Shown here in pieces: positions 59,075 through 64,000 of a stretch of 64,000 bases of DNA. A program made the position numbers and the translations under genes. The stretch is taken from contig NZ_JAFCJX010000006.1 of the NCBI RefSeq assembly GCF_018130695.1, positions 1-64,000 of the forward strand, in the 5' to 3' direction. Position 1 is the stretch's first letter, and every line of letters starts with the position of its first letter. The notes under the pieces are model-generated. The model was not told the DNA's origin. It did not search any database and saw only the letters and a program-made list of their open reading frames with translations. This DNA is from Bradyrhizobium jicamae (GTDB lineage Bacteria > Pseudomonadota > Alphaproteobacteria > Rhizobiales > Xanthobacteraceae).

Positions 59075-59098
59075 CCCCGTAAAATTACGGGGTTTTGG
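59075..59098 (+). terminator. Terminator-like hairpin on the plus strand
   Basis: Perfect 8-base arms ccccgtaa (59075-59082) and ttacgggg (59085-59092) followed by ttttggtttt. The T-run is on the plus side although both flanking genes are read on the minus strand, so it would stop antisense rather than sense transcription. Confidence 0.55.
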
Positions 59099-59152
59099 TT
59101 TTGGGCTAACCGGGGGTTATCACGCCACACCCCGCTGTGGCTTTGGGCCGGC

Positions 59153-59923
59153 CTACGCCGCCCGCTGCCGCTCGCGCAGGGCATCGCCGAACGCTTCGAA
59201 CAGCGCGCGGTTGATGGGATTGCGCTGCGGGTCGTATTCGGCGTGCCACTGCACACCGAGCGCAAAGGTCGGGGCATCCGCAATGCGGATCGCCTCGATG
59301 GTGCCGTCTTCGGCGATACCCTCGATCACGACGCGCTCGCCGGGCTCGAGGATGCCCTGCCCGTGCAGCGAGTTGACGCGGATGGTCTCGCAACCGAGGA
59401 GCCTTGCGAACGCGCCGCCCGGCGTCAGCGTGACGTCGTGACGGTCGGCGAACACCACCTTGGGATCGGGATGGATCTCGCCGTTCTCGAGCCGGGGCAT
59501 GCGGTGGTTCATGCGGCCCGGGATCTCGCGGATCTCCGGATGCAGCGAGCCGCCGAAGGCGACGTTCATCTCCTGCAGGCCGCGGCAGATGCCGAAGATC
59601 GGCACGCCGCGCGCGACGCAGGCCTCCGACAGCGCCAGCGCGACATCGTCGCGATGCAGGTCGTAGGGCTCGTGCTTGGCGTGCGGCTCGGTGTTGAAGC
59701 GCGTCGGATGCACATTGGCGCGTGCGCCGGTCAGCACCACGCCGTCGACCACGTCGAGCAGGGCGGCAACATCGGTGATGTCGGGCGAGCCGGCAAACAT
59801 CAAGGGAACGGCACCGGAGACGTCAGCGACGGCGCGCAGATTGCGCTCTCCGACCATTTGGACCGCGAAACGATTTTCGATGCGATGGGCGTTTCCAATC
59901 ACGCCGACCACGGGCCGTCTCAT
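59153..59923 (-). CDS. Class I glutamine amidotransferase-like hydrolase (peptidase C26)
   Basis: A 256-residue gamma-glutamyl-gamma-aminobutyrate hydrolase-type protein, as in polyamine (putrescine) breakdown. The catalytic Cys is in FGICRGLQEMNVAFGG, and His-Glu in LGVQWHAEYD; an oxyanion region TGARANVHP lies before it. All members of the triad are present. It is separate from other puu genes, so its substrate is not certain. Confidence 0.88.
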   Translation of the reverse strand: MRRPVVGVIGNAHRIENRFAVQMVGERNLRAVADVSGAVPLMFAGSPDITDVAALLDVVDGVVLTGARANVHPTRFNTEPHAKHEPYDLHRDDVALALSEACVARGVPIFGICRGLQEMNVAFGGSLHPEIREIPGRMNHRMPRLENGEIHPDPKVVFADRHDVTLTPGGAFARLLGCETIRVNSLHGQGILEPGERVVIEGIAEDGTIEAIRIADAPTFALGVQWHAEYDPQRNPINRALFEAFGDALRERQRAA

Positions 59924-60089
59924 TATTCACGTCTCGCGCAATGTTATTCTCAACGGGGCACGATTCAGGGGGTGATCATGCCTTCGAGTTCCCCGGGGAT
60001 CAACAATTTATCCTCTGCATCTGCGGGCATGCCGGCATGCCCGGGCGTGCCGGCATGTCCGGACATGCAGATCCGCCGGCCGGAAGCCA

Positions 60090-60797
60090 CTATTTGCGCG
60101 AAAACGCCTCCTTCGCCTCGGTTGCCGCGACATCAGGCAGCCCCGCGGCCTTGAGCGCCGTCGCCGCCCCCTCGCCAGTCCCGGAGAGCCAGGGCAATTT
60201 CGCGGCAATGCCCCGTGTCACGGGTTCGCCGAGCGCGCCGCCGAAATCGAGCGGCCAATATCCGTTCGGCACCACCTCGGCGGTCAAGCCCTTGAGCCGA
60301 ACGCCCTTGCCGAGCACGGCCTCGCTGTCTACGGGCGAGACCGCGCGCGCGGTGCCGGGATTGGCGGGATCACTGAACGTCAGCAGCACCGGGATCAGCG
60401 CGCCCTCGACCTTCACGACACCGGACTGCCGGCTCATTTCATTGAATGATACCCGCTTGCCGCCGGCCGCGGTGTGGGCGCGCAGCGCCACATAGTTGAT
60501 CCCATCGAGATCGAACTTGCCCTCGTCGAGATGAGCGAGCAGCGCGACCAGATTCTTCGCACCCCCGAGATCGACATAGACGGCGTCCCCCACGGTACGG
60601 GTGCGGCCGCCGCGGCTGTAGCTGCGGTCGGGATGAACCGCGAGCACGCTGGACGCCGATTTGACCCCATCTGACGTCTCGACCTCGACCGTGAGGCGGT
60701 ATTTGTGGCCAGGCCGGTTGATGCGGATCTGGTCGCCGATCACCAGCGCAGCAAGCAGCGCCAGCGGCCCGAACCATTTGAAGATGATGCTGCGCAC
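60090..60797 (-). CDS. Signal-anchored protein of unknown function
   Basis: A 235-residue product from GTG 60797 (GGAAG upstream), VRSIIFKWFGPLALLAALVIGDQI, giving one N-terminal helix (anchor or signal). The remainder is a beta-rich soluble domain with repeated short strands (HKYRLTVEVETSDGVKSASSV, YVDLGGAKNLVALLAHLD). I do not recognise the family. It is divergent from the AI-2E-type transporter gene. The open frame upstream of the GTG is low-complexity and out of character. Confidence 0.72.
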   Translation of the reverse strand: MRSIIFKWFGPLALLAALVIGDQIRINRPGHKYRLTVEVETSDGVKSASSVLAVHPDRSYSRGGRTRTVGDAVYVDLGGAKNLVALLAHLDEGKFDLDGINYVALRAHTAAGGKRVSFNEMSRQSGVVKVEGALIPVLLTFSDPANPGTARAVSPVDSEAVLGKGVRLKGLTAEVVPNGYWPLDFGGALGEPVTRGIAAKLPWLSGTGEGAATALKAAGLPDVAATEAKEAFSRK

Positions 60798-60943
60798 GTG
60801 CCGCTTCCGCCCCTGTTGTTCTTGTCCCCCGCTTGGCACAAGGAGCGCGTCAGCGTCAAACCGGCGCGTCGGCTCAAGCTTGATCCGGGCCGGTTTTTCG
60901 CCAAAGAGTGGATCAGGACACCGCCGCGAGAAGGGAATCACCT

Positions 60944-62080
60944 GTGACTGACTCGGCTGACAATCGCCTGCAGGCCCGCAACGATCAGGCATGGGCGATC
61001 GCCATCGGCGGCATCGGGATCGTGCTGTTCGCCGCGCTGCTGCTGTTCTCGTGGTATTTCGCCGCGACCCTGTTCCTGATCTTCGCCGGCGTGCTGCTCG
61101 GGGTCGCGCTGACCGCGATGAGCGACCTGCTCGGTCGCCTCGTCAAACTGCCGCATGCGCTGCGGCTCGCGATCGTCTGCCTCGCGCTCGCCGGTGTACT
61201 GTCGGGAATCCTGTTCCTCGGCGGCACCACCATCGCGCAGCAGGCAACGGTCTTGAGCAACACGATCAAGTCACAGATCGTGAACGTCAAAGCCTTCCTC
61301 GAGCGCAATGGCGTCGATCCGAGCTATCTTGAGTTCGGCAATCTGTCCGGCCAGCAGGATTCCGCAACGCCGGAGCAGCCGACGAAATCCGGTTCATCCG
61401 CGAGCCATGATTTGCCGCCGGGCGCGGGCGCGCTGGCCTCCAGCGGCGGCGCGATCCTCGGTCAGACGCTGAAGGTCGTGCTCGGCACCGTCAGCGCGGT
61501 CGGCAACTTCTTCATCGTGGTCTTCCTTGGCCTTGCCTTCGCGGCGCAGCCAAGCATCTACCGGACCGGATTGCTGTTCATGATGCCGGCGAAGCATCGC
61601 GCGCGCGCCACCGTGATCGTCGACCGCATCGGCGACACGCTGGAGCGCTGGTTGATTGCGCAGATGATCACGATGTTCGCGGTGTTCTTCGTGACCTGGG
61701 TCGGCCTTGCGATCATCGGCATCCCCTCGTCGTTCATCCTGGGCATTCAGGCCGGCCTGCTCGCCTTCATCCCGACGGTGGGTGCGCTGCTCGGCGGCCT
61801 CATCGTGGTGCTGGCGAGCCTCGCCACCGGATGGATCGCCGCGCTGTCAGCCTTCATCCTGTTCCTCGGCGTGCACGCGCTGGAGAGTTACGTGCTGACG
61901 CCGATCATCCAGCGCCAGGCGCTCGACATCCCGCCGGCAACGCTGTTCGCGTTCCAGATCCTGCTCGGCGTGGTGTTCGGGGTCTGGGGCCTGGCGCTGG
62001 CGCTGCCGCTGATGGCGATCGCCAAGGTGATGATTGATCACTTCAAGGCGCAGGATGCCGAACCTGCGCCGGCCCGTTGA
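60944..62080 (+). CDS. AI-2E family transporter
   Basis: A 378-residue membrane protein with about eight helices (PF01594-type). The end of the family is clear: FIPTVGALLGGLIVVLASLATGW, then ESYVLTPIIQRQALDIPPATLFAFQILLGVVFGVWGLALALPLMA. An extra polar loop (about 125-165, GQQDSATPEQPTKSGSS) lies after the second helix pair. I start at GTG 60944 (AGGGA 8 bases upstream). Substrates in this family vary, including Na+/H+ exchange; AI-2 export is not implied. Confidence 0.88.
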   Translation: MTDSADNRLQARNDQAWAIAIGGIGIVLFAALLLFSWYFAATLFLIFAGVLLGVALTAMSDLLGRLVKLPHALRLAIVCLALAGVLSGILFLGGTTIAQQATVLSNTIKSQIVNVKAFLERNGVDPSYLEFGNLSGQQDSATPEQPTKSGSSASHDLPPGAGALASSGGAILGQTLKVVLGTVSAVGNFFIVVFLGLAFAAQPSIYRTGLLFMMPAKHRARATVIVDRIGDTLERWLIAQMITMFAVFFVTWVGLAIIGIPSSFILGIQAGLLAFIPTVGALLGGLIVVLASLATGWIAALSAFILFLGVHALESYVLTPIIQRQALDIPPATLFAFQILLGVVFGVWGLALALPLMAIAKVMIDHFKAQDAEPAPAR

Positions 62081-62087
62081 ACCGGAC

Positions 62088-62384
62088 TCAGGTACTCACC
62101 ACCGTCTCGGTGTGCTCGACATCGGGGGATGCGGCGAAATACGGGCCGACCAGCGCGCGCCAGGCGGTAAAATCCTCCGAACCGCGGAAGTCGACAGTGT
62201 GGTTCTCCAGCGTCTCCCACTTCGCGACCAGGCGGTAGCGCGACGGTTTTTCGATCGATTTGTGCAGCTCAAACCCCTTGCCGCCCTTGGCGCGCAGGAA
62301 CAGCGGCTTTGCCTTGGCGACCGCGGCTTCAAAATCCTTCTCGCTGCCCGGCTTGACGTCGATCAGTGCGATTTCGGTGATCAT
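62088..62384 (-). CDS. Antibiotic biosynthesis monooxygenase (ABM)-fold protein
   Basis: A 98-residue ferredoxin-like protein, MITEIALIDVKPGSEKDFEAAVAKA then FELHKSIEKPSRYRLVAKWETLENH and ASPDVEHTETV; this is the ABM domain, found in quinol monooxygenases and heme-degrading enzymes. A single-domain form that would act as a dimer. GGGAGAGG precedes ATG 62384. It converges on the transporter gene. Confidence 0.85.
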   Translation of the reverse strand: MITEIALIDVKPGSEKDFEAAVAKAKPLFLRAKGGKGFELHKSIEKPSRYRLVAKWETLENHTVDFRGSEDFTAWRALVGPYFAASPDVEHTETVVST

Positions 62385-62483
62385 CTTGGTGCCTCTCCCT
62401 GGAACGGCTTGTCTGTAGCGCGGCGGGTGAAAAAGAAAAAGGCGCCGCAACGGGCGCCCTGACCTGTCGGATCATACCACCGT

Positions 62484-62732
62484 TCAACGGAGCAGCAGCG
62501 CCGCGCCCAGAACCATCAGCGCCGCACCGACGAGCATCGCGACCGGCCACAGGCTCTTGCGTTTGACATAGCGACCCTGCGCGCGCCGCTCGGCGATCAG
62601 CGCGGTCTCGTATTCATCCGAGCTCGAGAACAGGCAGGCGAAGCCGCCGCGTGCGGTGGTGGCCGCCGCTTCGAGCGACGTCAGGGCAGCCTGCGGATTG
62701 CGTGTAGGGATCGACTCCATACACGAAAGCAT
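62484..62732 (-). CDS. Small membrane-anchored protein
   Basis: An 82-residue product with a cytoplasmic-type N-terminus and one C-terminal helix (LWPVAMLVGAALMVLGAALLLR) preceded by KRK, i.e. a tail anchor. Three Cys/Met-rich residues occur near the start. It could begin at ATG 62732 or ATG 62720 (MESIPTRN); neither has a good ribosome site. Family unknown. Confidence 0.55.
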   Translation of the reverse strand: MLSCMESIPTRNPQAALTSLEAAATTARGGFACLFSSSDEYETALIAERRAQGRYVKRKSLWPVAMLVGAALMVLGAALLLR

Positions 62733-62770
62733 GGCGGCGAATGGTTAATCGAAAGTTACTTTTGTGCCTC

Positions 62771-63982
62771 TCACGCCGTCACCGGCTTCTGGCGCGCCGA
62801 TGCCGGAAGGCCTGCGGTCTTGCGCCGCCAGTTCTCCAGCGACAGCGGCAGCTCCTCGGCAGCCTCGACCTTGTTACGGCCGGTGCGCTTGGCCTGGTAG
62901 AGCGCGGTGTCGGCGGAGGCCAGCAGCACTTCGAGCTCGGTGCCGGCCGGGCCGCCAGCGACGCCAATGCTGACCGTGGTGTCGACCGGTCCCTCCTCGC
63001 AGACGATCCCGGAGGATTCGAACGCCTCGCGCACGCGCTCGGCGACCAGCACGCCCTCTTCGAGCGAGCAAGGCAAAAGTGCTGCGAATTCCTCGCCGCC
63101 GATGCGACCCGAGAGATCGCTGATGCGGAGATTGGTCATCACGACGGTTGCGAACAGCTTCAGGATCTCATCGCCCGCGGGGTGCCCGAAGCGATCGTTG
63201 ATCGACTTGAAGTGGTCGATGTCGAAGATCATCACCGTGACCGGACGGCCGGCCGTGGCCTCCCGCTCGATCACCCGTGAACAGGCTTCCGAGAAGCCGC
63301 GGCGGTTGAGCATGCCGCTGAGGGGATCGGTGGTCGCAGCCGTCTTGTGCACGGCGACCGCGCGGTCCGACACCATCATGAAGATCACGAACACGGTGCC
63401 GATCGCATAGAGCACCAGCTCGACCGAGAACATCGTGACCCAGAAGGAGGTCGCGAAATTCTCGTCATGCGGACGCAGCAGATCGCCGAGCAGGATCGGC
63501 AGCATCAACACGGTGCCATGGGCGATCGGAACCACGATGGTCGGCCAGCGCTTTTGCATCGAGCGGCGGCGCTCGTTCCAGAGTTCGGCGGCGGTGAGCG
63601 CGGCGTAGATCGCGACGATCGCCGCGCCAATGGTCAGGCGCATCGCGCCATCCTGGACGAAGGTGACGGCGCCAACCCAGGCGATCGGGCCGATCACGAT
63701 CCCCGGCAGGTTGGGCTTGCGGCCGTGGAACACGCGCGAGGCGTTCCACACCAGGCCGCAGGCGGCAAAGCCCACGGCGTGCAACGCCATCAACATTGGC
63801 GCACCCAGTGCGCTGCCTCCGACCGTCGACAGCGCAACCGACGCCGCGCCGAGCAGATAGGCCGTGCCCCACCATTTCAACGCCGGGATGCTCTCCTGCT
63901 TGCCGAAGAACATCAGCATGGCGCCGAGCATGCCCGCGACCATGGTCGCGAACAAATAAAGTGTCGACGTGTCAAATGACAT
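62771..63982 (-). CDS. Diguanylate cyclase (GGDEF protein)
   Basis: A 403-residue membrane enzyme that would make c-di-GMP. Six or more helices fill residues 8-200, then a GGDEF domain with DPLSGMLNRRGF, FDIDHFKSIND (metal site) and the active motif GGEEF. An I-site RISD lies 5 residues before GGEEF, so product inhibition is expected. The C-terminal tail (ENWRRKTAGLPASARQKPVTA) is basic. The signal for the membrane sensor part is unknown. Confidence 0.93.
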   Translation of the reverse strand: MSFDTSTLYLFATMVAGMLGAMLMFFGKQESIPALKWWGTAYLLGAASVALSTVGGSALGAPMLMALHAVGFAACGLVWNASRVFHGRKPNLPGIVIGPIAWVGAVTFVQDGAMRLTIGAAIVAIYAALTAAELWNERRRSMQKRWPTIVVPIAHGTVLMLPILLGDLLRPHDENFATSFWVTMFSVELVLYAIGTVFVIFMMVSDRAVAVHKTAATTDPLSGMLNRRGFSEACSRVIEREATAGRPVTVMIFDIDHFKSINDRFGHPAGDEILKLFATVVMTNLRISDLSGRIGGEEFAALLPCSLEEGVLVAERVREAFESSGIVCEEGPVDTTVSIGVAGGPAGTELEVLLASADTALYQAKRTGRNKVEAAEELPLSLENWRRKTAGLPASARQKPVTA

Positions 63983-64000
63983 GAGATCACCCCTGCCAGT

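Overview
The window looks like a chromosomal segment of a high-GC alphaproteobacterium, most likely Bradyrhizobium or a close relative. The support is a complete nuoA-N operon followed by birA, RNase J and methylmalonyl-CoA epimerase, the order tig / clpP / clpX / lon, a PII-glutamine synthetase pair behind a sigma-54-type promoter, a FixK-type box, and several families of palindromic intergenic repeats of the kind common in this group. The assignment rests on recalled family and synteny knowledge, not on a database search.

Layout. 1-600 has no gene and probably begins inside a dispersed repeat. 601-2930 holds methylthioribose kinase (mtnK), dihydroneopterin aldolase (folB) and a small secreted or anchored protein. 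3.2-22.7 kb is one minus-strand unit: nuoA, B, C, D, E, F, G, H, I, J, K, L, M, N, then birA, rnj, mce and a DUF1467 protein. Four genes that are not Complex I subunits are embedded in it, mostly with overlapping or nearly abutting start and stop codons: a coiled-coil protein (B/C), an FkbM methyltransferase (D/E) and two small membrane proteins (E/F and F/G). 22.9-26.9 kb is a catabolic-looking cassette: a MarR regulator divergent from a Rieske oxygenase, a solute-binding protein and an MFS transporter, with two palindromes in the divergent gap. Next come an alpha/beta hydrolase whose Tat signal peptide is cut by an in-frame stop, a small membrane protein, and a three-gene set (UbiA-type transferase, polytopic GT-C-like protein, HAD phosphatase) that looks like polyprenyl-phosphate sugar chemistry.

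32.6-35.1 kb is a low-GC accessory patch beside a tRNA-Asp gene. It carries an sce7726-like PD-(D/E)XK protein, a convergent Beta-family protein whose 3' end overlaps it by 162 bases, and a three-helix membrane protein. This is the best candidate in the window for a poorly described system, possibly phage defence. No integrase or second attachment site was found.

35.2-46.5 kb is mostly housekeeping: HU, peptidase T, a methyltransferase, a YciI-like protein, Lon, ClpX, ClpP, trigger factor, and tRNA-Asp, tRNA-Val and tRNA-Leu. 46.6-53.2 kb holds a Tat-exported multicopper-oxidase-fold protein without most copper ligands, a mandelate racemase-like enzyme, a GNAT protein, NAD(P)HX repair enzyme, GlnB and GlnA. 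53.3-64 kb holds a HigBA toxin-antitoxin pair, a transglutaminase-like protein, a GlsB/YeaQ membrane protein behind a FixK-type box, an ABC solute-binding protein, a hybrid histidine kinase, a class I amidotransferase-like hydrolase, an AI-2E-type transporter, small enzymes, and a GGDEF diguanylate cyclase at the right edge.
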